In this document: in pieces, positions 46,466 to 53,846 of the stretch
Layout of the letters: each line of letters opens with the position of its first letter
How positions within the stretch are numbered: position 1 is the first letter of the stretch
DNA from: an uncultured Lachnospiraceae bacterium
Lineage (GTDB): Bacteria; Bacillota; Clostridia; Lachnospirales; Lachnospiraceae
Reading direction: 5' to 3'
DNA length: 53,902 bases
Assembly: GCA_902786365.1 (NCBI GenBank)
Contig: CADACD010000015.1
Coordinates: 1 to 53,902, forward strand
Notes under the pieces: generated by a model
Seen by the model: the letters and a program-made list of their open reading frames with translations, nothing else
Database searches by the model: none
Told to the model about the DNA's origin: nothing
Position numbers and translations under genes: made by a program

Positions 46466-47074
46466 TCAATAGAATAATTTCACTTCTTCTATGATATGAT
46501 ATCCATTATCTGTAAGGTTGACGATACTCACACTACAATTCTTTTGAAGTCCTCCTGACCAATATTCGCTTATCTCATTTTTTCTTATGTGTCTCATAAT
46601 CGCCTTATTCAAAGCCCCATGTCCTACAATCATAATTCTTTCAAATTCATTCTTTTGTGGTTCAACTATCTCTTCCATAAATTCTTTCGCACGAATGCTA
46701 ATCTGCTCAAATGACTCTCCACCTTTTGGTGCTTTATACAGCTGTGGTCTGTCAAAAAAATAATGAAAATCATTCGATGTATCTTTAAGAAGTTCTTTAA
46801 AATTCTTTCCCTCATTCTCACCAAAGCATAACTCACAAAGTCTTTCATCCCGTATAATTTCTATGTTCCTGTGTCCTCTTATCAGGCATGCTGTTTCATA
46901 CGCACGAATTAATGGCGAACTGTAGATTTTATCAAAATGCACGTCTTCTAATTCCATTCCTGTTTTTCCTGCAAGTTCTCTTCCCCATTCATTAAGTTCA
47001 ATATCCGCACTCCCCTGTAGCAGACCACTTGCATTCCATATCGTCTGTCCATGCCTTACAATATAAATTTCCAT
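46466..47074 (-). CDS. Histidine phosphatase family protein
   Basis: 202-aa enzyme of the phosphoglycerate-mutase-like superfamily. The catalytic RHG motif is in IYIVRHGQTIWNASGLLQG, the second Arg in YSSPLIRAYETA, the acid/base Glu in LCELCFGENEGKNF and the second His in IMIVGHGALNKAIMRHI. The length and sequence style match the cofactor-dependent phosphatases (CobC, GpmB, PhoE-like), not the glycolytic mutase. The substrate is not readable. It stands alone on the minus strand; a -10-like TATAAT lies at plus 47128-47133 with a poor -35. Confidence 0.92.
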   Translation of the reverse strand: MEIYIVRHGQTIWNASGLLQGSADIELNEWGRELAGKTGMELEDVHFDKIYSSPLIRAYETACLIRGHRNIEIIRDERLCELCFGENEGKNFKELLKDTSNDFHYFFDRPQLYKAPKGGESFEQISIRAKEFMEEIVEPQKNEFERIMIVGHGALNKAIMRHIRKNEISEYWSGGLQKNCSVSIVNLTDNGYHIIEEVKLFY

Positions 47075-47127
47075 TTTATGTATATCCTTTCCATTTTCAC
47101 TCTAAACAAATACTAAATTACATACAG

Positions 47128-47156
47128 ATTATACCATATATTTGTTTAAACTTACA
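47128..47156 (-). promoter_or_regulatory. Possible promoter of the histidine phosphatase gene
   Basis: On the minus strand there is a perfect -10 TATAAT (47128-47133) 17 bases after a poor -35 TGTAAG (47151-47156). It lies about 50 bases before the ATG and just past the upstream gene's terminator region. Confidence 0.35.
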
Positions 47157-47181
47157 CTAAATGTATTTAATACAAAAATAT

Positions 47182-47233
47182 AAAAGTGGACTTTGCAAAA
47201 CATACAATCATCTGTTTTGCAAAATCCACTTTT
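47182..47233 (-). terminator. Strong terminator after the SCP2-domain gene
   Basis: A long hairpin: AAAAGTGGA (47182-47190) pairs with TCCACTTTT (47225-47233), and after one mismatch TTTGCAAAACA (47192-47202) pairs with TGTTTTGCAAA (47213-47223), with a 10-base loop. It is T-rich at the end on either strand. Confidence 0.85.
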
Positions 47234-47264
47234 ACTACTATCAATGCTAATAATTACTATATAA

Positions 47265-47810
47265 TTATTTTGTTGCCTTTATAGTTGTTGTCTTTGTTGT
47301 AGTTTTTTTTGTTGCTGTTACTTTCTTTTCAGCTGCCTTTGTATCTGCCGCTTCAACTTTTGTCTCTACTTTTTTTGCTGTAGTTGCTATCTTTTTTGCT
47401 GCCGGCTTCTTTTCTTCATTCACTGTTGTCTTCTTTGATGTTGTTTCTTTCTTTGCTGTTGTCTTTGTAGCAGCTTTCTTTGATGCCTTTTTAATCTCTA
47501 TCTGTTTTAACAATGCAGCTTTACCAAGATTACCTTCTACTCTGATTGCTGCCGAAGCATATGCCTCTTCAACGCTAAGCTTTCCATCTGCAATATCACT
47601 GATAACTTCTGTTGAAGCGATTACTAAAACATCATGGTCATGATAATCATATGGCTCAACATTTACAGCTCCGTTTGCAACTTCGATATAAAATATACCT
47701 GATGCTTCTCCTTCAACATTAACCTGAACAGCAATGTGCTCTGTTATCTCCACTGCTTTTGCTTTATTATAAGCTACTTTTACTTTTTCTACTAATTCCT
47801 GGTAAGTCAT
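47265..47810 (-). CDS. SCP2-domain protein with lysine-rich, histone-like tail
   Basis: 181-aa protein. Residues 1-105 look like an SCP2 sterol-carrier-type lipid-binding domain (a helix MTYQELVEKVKVAYN, strands HIAVQVNVEGEASGIFYIEV, and the C-terminal VEGNLGKAALLKQI). The last 75 residues are almost only Lys, Ala, Thr and Glu, like histone H1 tails or bacterial Hc1/AlgP-type DNA-compacting tails. The tail could bind nucleic acid or an acidic cell surface; there is no signal peptide, so a cytoplasmic location is likely. AGGAGG precedes the ATG and a good promoter lies upstream. A single-gene unit with a strong terminator; probably highly expressed. The role is unknown. Confidence 0.82.
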   Translation of the reverse strand: MTYQELVEKVKVAYNKAKAVEITEHIAVQVNVEGEASGIFYIEVANGAVNVEPYDYHDHDVLVIASTEVISDIADGKLSVEEAYASAAIRVEGNLGKAALLKQIEIKKASKKAATKTTAKKETTSKKTTVNEEKKPAAKKIATTAKKVETKVEAADTKAAEKKVTATKKTTTKTTTIKATK

Positions 47811-47837
47811 ATTTTCCTCCTTTTCAATACCTAATAC

Positions 47838-47865
47838 AGTATAACATTTAAGTAAATTATGTCAA
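47838..47865 (-). promoter_or_regulatory. Promoter of the SCP2-domain gene
   Basis: On the minus strand, -35 TTGACA (47860-47865), a 16-base spacer and -10 TATACT (47838-47843), with a predicted start about 25 bases before the ribosome binding site. This is a near-consensus sigma-A promoter. Confidence 0.75.
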
Positions 47866-48032
47866 GCCTAATATTTTTCAAATCTGTCTGCTATATTAAA
47901 TACCATAAGTAGATTACAAAACGCAAGTAGAAAATATTTATTAATTTTGGTGTTTTTCAGTCAAATTAAACAAATATTTTGTAATATTTTAGATTTCAGT
48001 CTTTCAATACCTTCTACTATTTTGCTTTTGTT

Positions 48033-48572
48033 CTATTTTTCACTTAGCCTTCTAATATTTGCCGCTTTTTCATCTCCATACACATCTTTATATACAGAGA
48101 CATATTCTTCAAATGTCATGTTACAATGATATCCCAATAATTCCATCTCTGTTCCAAATACATCTGCCAATATTCCCATTTCTCTCATTCCATGATTAAG
48201 ATAGAATTTTTTTCTTCTCTCTCTTTGCTGCTGATTTTGTGACGGAATAGCAGGGCTTTCAATTTCAAGAAAAAACTTTTTATCTGAATAGTAATTTTGC
48301 AGCATACAAAGTGCCATGCCTCCCATACCACTGTTTCTCTTATTCTGCGAAACAGCAAAATAATCTAGAAGTACCATTTCTGATGTATTCATCGTTATTG
48401 CAAGACCTGTAAATTCCCCATCCTGCTCAATGTACCACATATCCGCCATCCCCTGCTTTTGTTTATATTTTATCAGTCTGAATGGTTTCTTCTCACATTT
48501 AGGAAATGAACTCTGATATAATTCTCTTATTTTATGATAATGTTCGATTGTCTCTGCTTTTATTAATTCCAT
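48033..48572 (-). CDS. GNAT-family N-acetyltransferase
   Basis: 179-aa acetyltransferase-fold protein. A central strand pair (EFTGLAITMNTSEMVLLDYFAVSQNKRNSG quoted here only as EFTGLAITM and LLDYFAVSQNKRNSG) leads into the acetyl-CoA loop QNKRNSGMGG, a shortened form of the R/Q-x2-G-x-G/A motif. Then comes the helix ALCMLQNYY, and the strand FFLEIESPAIPS is typical of the family. The C-terminal region RRKKFYLNHGMREMG is the usual late segment. The substrate is unknown. GGAG lies six bases before the ATG. It is divergent from lrgAB with a 199-base intergenic region. Confidence 0.88.
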   Translation of the reverse strand: MELIKAETIEHYHKIRELYQSSFPKCEKKPFRLIKYKQKQGMADMWYIEQDGEFTGLAITMNTSEMVLLDYFAVSQNKRNSGMGGMALCMLQNYYSDKKFFLEIESPAIPSQNQQQRERRKKFYLNHGMREMGILADVFGTEMELLGYHCNMTFEEYVSVYKDVYGDEKAANIRRLSEK

Positions 48573-48711
48573 CTTTTACTCCATTTCTGCTACTAACGAC
48601 ACAACTCTATCGCTCATATATTTTTTACTTTTATCTCTTGCAAATGTAAAATTTAAGTGGTAACATCTGTATGATTTATTTTACATTCTTATTCACAATC
48701 TGTCTGCCTAT

Positions 48712-48729
48712 ATTCACAGTTTTTGTGAA
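48712..48729 (+). promoter_or_regulatory. Candidate operator in front of lrgAB
   Basis: Perfect inverted repeat TTCACA (48713-48718) / TGTGAA (48724-48729) with a 5-base centre. A second copy of its left half, ATTCACA at 48691-48697, lies exactly 21 bases upstream of ATTCACA at 48712-48718, which is two helical turns. It may bind a regulator of lrgAB or of the divergent GNAT gene. The usual LytS/LytT regulator genes are not in the window. Confidence 0.4.
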
Positions 48730-48771
48730 CCAGTAACTATTTTACCACAACTAACGTACGAAAGGAACACT

Positions 48772-49200
48772 ATGAAATACTTAAAACAATTTGGAATTAT
48801 ATTATTCATTTCTTTTATAGGAGAAATTTTAAATCATCTTATTCCACTTCCGGTTCCGGCAAGTATCTATGGAATTGTCATTTTATTTTTATGCCTTGAG
48901 TTGAAGGTAATTAAACTTGATGATGTAAAAGATACAGGTAAATTTCTGATAGAAATCATGCCTGTCATGTTTATTCCTGCTGCTGCCGGTGTCATTGATG
49001 TATGGAGCATCATAAAGCCATCATGTTTCGAATATGTTGCCATTCTTATTATTTCTACAATCGCAGTGATGGCGGTATCAGGTCTTATGACACAATTTGT
49101 TGTCAGACTTACCGGTAAATCTTCTCTAACATCTGACAATAAACATAAACAGACAAACAATACGCAGACATCAAATAACGGAGGAAAAAAACATGGGTAA
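48772..49200 (+). CDS. lrgA: CidA/LrgA-family membrane protein
   Basis: 142-aa holin-like membrane protein with four helices (about 5-25, 30-47, 60-82, 87-110). It carries the family sequence LPLPVPASIYGIVILFLCL and FIPAAAGVIDVW. After the last helix comes a polar tail rich in Asn, Thr and Lys. LrgA/CidA proteins pair with LrgB/CidB; in Bacillus and Streptococcus mutans the pair works in pyruvate uptake, and in Staphylococcus it has been linked to control of autolysis. AAAGGA precedes the ATG. Its stop overlaps the lrgB start by 8 bases. Confidence 0.93.
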   Translation: MKYLKQFGIILFISFIGEILNHLIPLPVPASIYGIVILFLCLELKVIKLDDVKDTGKFLIEIMPVMFIPAAAGVIDVWSIIKPSCFEYVAILIISTIAVMAVSGLMTQFVVRLTGKSSLTSDNKHKQTNNTQTSNNGGKKHG

Positions 49201-49885
49201 TTTTTTGGAAAATTCAGTTTTCTTTGGAGTGACTATAAGTTTTATTTCATATGGATTGGGTGTATTTTTAAAGAATAAGTTTAAGCTTTCCATTTTTAAT
49301 CCACTGCTCATATCGATTATTACCACTATCGTCTTTCTTATAGCTACGGGTACCAGCTATGAAACGTATTATAATTCGGCAAAATATGTAAGCTATCTTC
49401 TTACCCCGGCCACTGTATGCCTGGCTATACCATTATATGAGCAAATTGAAATACTCAAAAAAAATCTTGCCGCAATTCTTGCCGGCATTGTATCAGGTGT
49501 TCTTACTTCGCTGTGCTGCATTTTAGCTATGGTCCTGCTATTTGATATGGACCACAAACAATATGTTTCTCTTCTTCCAAAATCTATTACTACTGCAATT
49601 GGAATGGGAGTATCAGAAGAACTCGGCGGCTATGTTGTCATCACAACTGCAATCATCATTATCACAGGTGTATTTGGAAATGTAATCGGAGAGCTTGTAT
49701 TGTATGTTTTTAGAATAAAAGAACCTGTTGCAAAAGGTATTGCACTCGGCACTGCTTCTCATGCAATCGGTACTGCAAAAGCAATGGAATTAGGTGAAAT
49801 AGAAGGAGCCCTAAGTAGCCTTTCTATTGTTGTTGCCGGTATAATCACTGTAGCCGGTGCTTCTTTATTTGCCAATATCATTTAA
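49193..49885 (+). CDS. lrgB: LrgB-family membrane protein
   Basis: 230-aa integral membrane protein with six or seven helices, the partner of LrgA. It has the family's central segments LLTPATVCLAIPLYEQ, LPKSITTAIGMGVSEELGG and GTASHAIGTAKAMELGEIEGALSSL (given here in parts GTASHAIGTA and AMELGEIEGALSS). Translation is coupled to lrgA: its ATG lies within the last codons, and GGAGG sits inside lrgA about seven bases upstream. A strong terminator follows. It probably forms the transport core with LrgA. Substrate assignment to pyruvate or a related acid is by analogy only. Confidence 0.95.
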   Translation: MGNFLENSVFFGVTISFISYGLGVFLKNKFKLSIFNPLLISIITTIVFLIATGTSYETYYNSAKYVSYLLTPATVCLAIPLYEQIEILKKNLAAILAGIVSGVLTSLCCILAMVLLFDMDHKQYVSLLPKSITTAIGMGVSEELGGYVVITTAIIIITGVFGNVIGELVLYVFRIKEPVAKGIALGTASHAIGTAKAMELGEIEGALSSLSIVVAGIITVAGASLFANII

Positions 49886-49911
49886 CAAAGTATCATTTTT
49901 TTAGTTAGCAT

Positions 49912-49967
49912 ATAGAATGATTAAATTTTATCAATCAAATAGATTAAATTTAATCATTCTATTTTTT
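49912..49967 (+). terminator. Terminator after lrgAB
   Basis: A 17-bp perfect stem (49912-49928 with 49946-49962, arms starting ATAGAATGA and ending TCATTCTAT) and a 17-base loop, followed by TTTTT. The stem is AT-rich but long. Confidence 0.82.
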
Positions 49968-50016
49968 ACTATATAGTGTTAAAATATCATCATTAAAATT
50001 GATAAAATTTAATATC
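49919..50016. repeat. Three copies of a GATTAAATTTWATCA-type element before leuA
   Basis: GATTAAATTTTATCAAT at 49919-49935, GATTAAATTTAATCATT at 49942-49958 and, inverted, ATTGATAAAATTTAAT at 49998-50013. The first and third are exact reverse complements over 16 bases, and the first two also form the lrgAB terminator. They end just before the leuA -35 box. The spacing suggests operator sites, possibly for the AraC-type domain fused to LeuA; binding is an inference. Confidence 0.5.
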
Positions 50017-50018
50017 TA

Positions 50019-50047
50019 TTGATTTTTTTTGTATGAAATGACATTAT
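50019..50047 (+). promoter_or_regulatory. Candidate leuA promoter
   Basis: -35 TTGATT (50019-50024), a 17-base spacer and -10 CATTAT (50042-50047), with a predicted start near 50054 and a leader of only about 28 bases. No attenuator or T-box fits in such a leader, so control must act at initiation or on the enzyme. Confidence 0.55.
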
Positions 50048-50081
50048 CATTGATTTTCAAAATAAAGATTGGAGGATTTTT

Positions 50082-52076
50082 ATGAAAAATGTTGATAAAT
50101 ATATAAGACAATATTTCATGCCACCTGTGTGTGAATATGACTGGGTAAAAAAAGACCATATTGAGAAAGCACCTATCTGGTGTTCTGTTGACTTAAGAGA
50201 TGGTAATCAGGCATTAATCGAGCCGATGGGACTTGATGAAAAACTTGAATTTTTTAAGATGCTTGTCGATATCGGTTTTAAAGAAATTGAAGTCGGATTT
50301 CCTGCCGCTTCTGAAACAGAATTTACTTTTATGAGAACACTGATTGAAAGAAACATGATTCCTGATGATGTCACTGTTCAGGTACTGACGCAGGCAAGAG
50401 AACATATCATCAAAAAAACTTTTGAAGCTGTGAAAGGTGCTCCGCGCGCAGTCATCCATCTGTACAATTCAACATCTGTTGCACAGAGAGAGCAGGTATT
50501 TAAAAAGAATAAAGAAGAAATTAAGAAACTGGCTGTGGAGGGTGCAAAGTTATTAAAAGAACTTGCTGATGAAACTGATGGCAACTTTTCATTTGAATAC
50601 AGTCCTGAAAGTTTTCATGGCACAGAGGTCGAATATGCACTTGAAGTCTGCAACGCTGTTCTTGATGTATGGCAGCCTGAAAAAGAGCGAAAATCCATCA
50701 TCAATATTCCTGCCACTGTTGAGACAGCCATGCCACATGTTTTTGCAACCCAGATTGAATATATCAGCAAAAATCTGAAATACAGGGATAATGTAATCCT
50801 CAGCCTTCATCCACACAATGACAGAGGATGTGGTGTCAGTGATGCGGAGCTTGGATTACTTGCCGGTGCGGACAGAATTGAGGGAACATTATTTGGAAAT
50901 GGAGAGCGAACAGGTAATGTTGATATCATCACAATAGCAATGAATCTTTTTTCCTACGGAACGGATCCCGAACTTAATTTTTCTAATATGCCGGAAATTC
51001 GTGAAAAGTATGAACGTTTAACACAGATGCATGTCCATGAAAGACAGCCATATGCCGGAGACCTTGTATTTACTGCATTTTCTGGTTCACATCAAGATGC
51101 GATAGCAAAAGGCATGAATTTACGTGAGGAAAATCAGTCTGAAAAATGGACTGTTCCTTATCTTCCTATCGATCCGGTTGATGTTGGAAGAACATACGAT
51201 GCAGATGTCATCAGAATCAACAGCCAGTCCGGCAAAGGCGGAATCGCGTACATCCTGAAACAGAATTTTTCCATTTCTGTACCAAATGGAATGAAGGAAG
51301 AAATCGGCTATACTGTAAAGCAGGTATCTGATGAGGAGCATAAAGAATTATCACCACAGTGGGTTTATGAAATATTTGAAGAAAATTATATCCATCATAT
51401 GCCAAATTTCCATATCAGCGAATGTCATTTCAGCCAGACAAACGGTATTATGGCAGAGTCAACAATTGTATGTGGTGAGAAAAAAACAATAGTAGATGCA
51501 AATGGAAACGGAAGACTTGACGCTGTCAGCAATACGATAAAACAGTATTTTGGCATCAGTTATGAATTGTCTGTTTATGAAGAACATGCATTATCGAGAG
51601 GTTCTTCTTCAAAGGCAATGGCATATGTCGGCATACACTGTGACGGAAAAGCCTACTGGGGAGCTGGAATTGATGAAGATATCATCAAGGCTTCTATCGA
51701 TGCTTTGGTTGTAGCAGTCAATAAGCTTCCACAGGTACAAAATGACAAAAAAATCAAAGATGACCGTCTGATAGAAATGATTAATTATATTCAGGCAAAT
51801 TTCAAAACCATCACACTTGATGATATGGCAGAACATTTTCATTTATCTACACCTTATATTTCAAAATATATTAAAGATAAGTCAGGTAAGACATTCGGTG
51901 AGCATGTGACACAGATAAAAATGAAAAAAGCAAAGACATTACTGAAAAACGGAAATATGACTGTTGAAAATATTTCCGAGGCAGTCGGCTATCCAAATGT
52001 TGAACATTTTATCAGAACATTCAAGAAAATATTTGATATGACACCGATACAGTACAGAAACCAGAGTCAGGCATAA
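50082..52076 (+). CDS. leuA: 2-isopropylmalate synthase fused to a C-terminal AraC-type DNA-binding domain
   Basis: 664-aa fusion. Residues 1-555 are a complete type 2 2-isopropylmalate synthase, the first committed step of leucine synthesis (acetyl-CoA plus 2-oxoisovalerate). The catalytic barrel has metal Asp in [25 protein letters not shown] and [14 protein letters not shown], and the LeuA dimer/allosteric domain lies at about 430-555. Residues 560-664 are a full AraC/XylS double helix-turn-helix: [20 protein letters not shown], then the signature with [20 protein letters not shown] and the closing DMTPIQYRN. The frame is uninterrupted and GGAGG lies seven bases before the ATG. Such a fusion of a biosynthetic enzyme to a transcription factor is unusual and suggests a leucine-sensing regulator; regulation itself is inferred. 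Confidence 0.95.
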   Translation: MKNVDKYIRQYFMPPVCEYDWVKKDHIEKAPIWCSVDLRDGNQALIEPMGLDEKLEFFKMLVDIGFKEIEVGFPAASETEFTFMRTLIERNMIPDDVTVQVLTQAREHIIKKTFEAVKGAPRAVIHLYNSTSVAQREQVFKKNKEEIKKLAVEGAKLLKELADETDGNFSFEYSPESFHGTEVEYALEVCNAVLDVWQPEKERKSIINIPATVETAMPHVFATQIEYISKNLKYRDNVILSLHPHNDRGCGVSDAELGLLAGADRIEGTLFGNGERTGNVDIITIAMNLFSYGTDPELNFSNMPEIREKYERLTQMHVHERQPYAGDLVFTAFSGSHQDAIAKGMNLREENQSEKWTVPYLPIDPVDVGRTYDADVIRINSQSGKGGIAYILKQNFSISVPNGMKEEIGYTVKQVSDEEHKELSPQWVYEIFEENYIHHMPNFHISECHFSQTNGIMAESTIVCGEKKTIVDANGNGRLDAVSNTIKQYFGISYELSVYEEHALSRGSSSKAMAYVGIHCDGKAYWGAGIDEDIIKASIDALVVAVNKLPQVQNDKKIKDDRLIEMINYIQANFKTITLDDMAEHFHLSTPYISKYIKDKSGKTFGEHVTQIKMKKAKTLLKNGNMTVENISEAVGYPNVEHFIRTFKKIFDMTPIQYRNQSQA

Positions 52077-52119
52077 ATAAAAGTCAGATAATATTCATTT
52101 ATTTTTTATTTTCAAAAAG

Positions 52120-52156
52120 AAACAGTATCCTTTTATAAAAAAGATACTGTTTTTTT
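52120..52156. terminator. Bidirectional terminator between leuA and metY
   Basis: A 10-bp stem AAACAGTATC (52120-52129) / GATACTGTTT (52143-52152) with a run of T on both sides when read on either strand. It serves the two convergent genes. Confidence 0.85.
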
Positions 52157-52219
52157 CTTATTATTTATCTGGTACTTATCCTTCCAGATTTGTTCCAATC
52201 ATGTGCCATTTTTCCATGA

Positions 52220-53509
52220 TTAGTTTATCGCAGCCAATGCCTGTTCTAAATCTGCAATCAAATCGTTCTTGTCTTCAAGACCACATGAAATTCTTACAAG
52301 CCCTGCCGGTACTCCTGCCTCAATAAGCTGTTCATCTGTCATCTGTCTGTGCGTTGATGTAGCAGGATTTAAGCAACATGTTCTTGCATCTGCCACATGT
52401 GTCTCAATGGCTGCCAGTTTCAGATGTTTCATAAATGTTTCTGCTGCACTCCTTCCCCCTTTTAATTCAAATGATACTACTCCACAACCGCCATTCGGCA
52501 TATATTTCTTCGCTGTCTCATAATATTTGTTGCTCTTAAGTCCCGGATAATTTACATAAGAAACCTGGGGATGGCTCTCTAGAAATTCGGCAACTGCCTG
52601 TCCGTTTTCCACATGTCTCGGCATTCTTACATGAAGTGATTCCAGTCCAAGATTTAAAATAAATGCATGCTGTGGTGACTGTATACAGCCAAAATCACGC
52701 ATGAGCTGTGCTGTACACTTTGTGATAAATGCTCCCTCTTTACCAAACTTTTCAGCATATGTAATGCCATGATAAGACTCATCCGGTGTACAGAGTCCCG
52801 GGAATTTATCAGCATGTGCCATCCAGTCAAACTTTCCGCTATCTACAATTGCACCGCCTACCGCTGCACCATGTCCATCCATATATTTTGTTGTGGAATG
52901 TGTGACAATATCTGCTCCCCATTCTATCGGTCTGCAATTGACAGGTGTAGGAAATGTATTGTCAACCACAAGTGGTACACCATGTGCATGTGCTACTTTA
53001 GCAAACTTTTCAATATCAAGCACAGTGAGTGCCGGATTGGCGATTGTCTCTCCAAACATCACCTTTGTATTTTCTTTAAATGATGCATTTAATTCTTCCT
53101 CTGTCGCATCCGGTGATACAAATGTGACTTCTATTCCCATCTTTGCCATTGTGACAGAAATGAGGTTGAATGTTCCGCCATAGATGGATGAGGACGCCAC
53201 AATATGACCTCCACACTCACAGATATTAAATAATGCAAAGAAATTGGCCGCCTGTCCTGAGGATGTCAGCATAGCTGCCGTACCACCCTCTAATTCGGCA
53301 ATCTTTGCTGCCACATAATCATTGGTCGGATTCTGAAGTCTTGTATAAAAATATCCTGATGCTTCCAAATCAAATAATTTGCCCATATCCTCGCTTGTAT
53401 CATACTTAAATGTTGTGGACTGGATAATCGGAATCTGTCTTGGTTCTCCATTGCCCGGTGTATAACCTGCCTGCACGCATTTTGTGTTAATTGTATAATT
53501 GTTCATCAT
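52220..53509 (-). CDS. metY: O-acetylhomoserine sulfhydrylase (PLP-dependent, Cys/Met metabolism family)
   Basis: About 429-aa PLP enzyme that makes homocysteine from O-acetylhomoserine and sulfide. The N-terminal INTKCVQAGYTPGNGEPRQIPI pattern is diagnostic of the MetY branch (quoted in part: CVQAGYTPGNGEPR). The ASSSIYGGTFNL loop, the PLP-binding Lys in HSTTKYMDGHG and the C-terminal ETHVADARTCCLNPATSTHRQ region (in part: VADARTCCLNPATSTH) are present. The start is set at 53509 or the next Met at 53506; GAGG lies five to eight bases upstream. The frame is open another 22 codons upstream without a site. No SAM riboswitch is visible in the leader. Confidence 0.95.
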   Translation of the reverse strand: MMNNYTINTKCVQAGYTPGNGEPRQIPIIQSTTFKYDTSEDMGKLFDLEASGYFYTRLQNPTNDYVAAKIAELEGGTAAMLTSSGQAANFFALFNICECGGHIVASSSIYGGTFNLISVTMAKMGIEVTFVSPDATEEELNASFKENTKVMFGETIANPALTVLDIEKFAKVAHAHGVPLVVDNTFPTPVNCRPIEWGADIVTHSTTKYMDGHGAAVGGAIVDSGKFDWMAHADKFPGLCTPDESYHGITYAEKFGKEGAFITKCTAQLMRDFGCIQSPQHAFILNLGLESLHVRMPRHVENGQAVAEFLESHPQVSYVNYPGLKSNKYYETAKKYMPNGGCGVVSFELKGGRSAAETFMKHLKLAAIETHVADARTCCLNPATSTHRQMTDEQLIEAGVPAGLVRISCGLEDKNDLIADLEQALAAIN

Positions 53510-53653
53510 ATTTACCTCTATAATATCCTTTCTTTTTATTTTCTTTGTTATGTAACTGTGGCTTCTCAAATCCAAATTTGCATGTGAGGCATCATCGTCC
53601 TCACATATTCTACTATACTATAAACTTTTCTTTTACGCTACCAAAATCTTTCT
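53510..53653 (-). promoter_or_regulatory. metY leader region
   Basis: A perfect 8-bp hairpin ATGTGAGG (53582-53589) / CCTCACAT (53599-53606) stands about 75 bases before the metY ATG, downstream of a TATAGTATAGT sequence that could serve as -10. I found no S-box (SAM-I) core or T-box core. The role of the hairpin is unknown. Confidence 0.35.
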
Positions 53654-53794
53654 CTACATCGCATGTGTCAAGTCAAAGAACAGCTGGTGCCTGGAGCATG
53701 ATATGTCCTGACCGGCACAGCCTGTCTCAGCTGCCATTGTAATTATTCCAACCATTACAACTGTCACGATACGTGTTATCATTCTCTTTTTCAT
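53654..53794 (-). CDS. Possible small membrane peptide (46 aa)
   Basis: Frame beginning MKKRMITRIVTVVMVGIIT and ending FDLTHAM: two or three basic residues, a hydrophobic stretch of 15-17 residues, then a short tail with two cysteines (TGCAGQDISCS). It looks like a signal-peptide or single-helix small protein, but there is no Shine-Dalgarno site before the ATG, and the second half coincides with self-complementary sequence (CAGCTG repeated, GTGCC/GGCAC). It could equally be a structured RNA. Low confidence. Confidence 0.3.
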   Translation of the reverse strand: MKKRMITRIVTVVMVGIITMAAETGCAGQDISCSRHQLFFDLTHAM

Positions 53795-53807
53795 TATTAA
53801 AAATGGG

Positions 53808-53846
53808 GCTGTCGCTTTAACGAATGAAAATTCGTGAAGCGACAGC
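53808..53846 (-). terminator. Hairpin near the right edge, likely terminator of a gene outside the window
   Basis: Stem GCTGTCGCTT (53808-53817) / AAGCGACAGC (53837-53846) with an inner ACGAAT/ATTCGT helix and a GAAA loop. On the minus strand it is followed by CCCCATTTTTAAT. The last 56 bases of the window show no gene. Confidence 0.6.

Noticed and set aside
52077-52219. Possible extra small gene between leuA and metY
   Set aside because: Only the bidirectional terminator and AT-rich sequence are present.
53510-53653. SAM riboswitch (S-box) in front of metY
   Set aside because: The S-box core sequences and the four-way junction pattern are absent; only one simple hairpin is seen.
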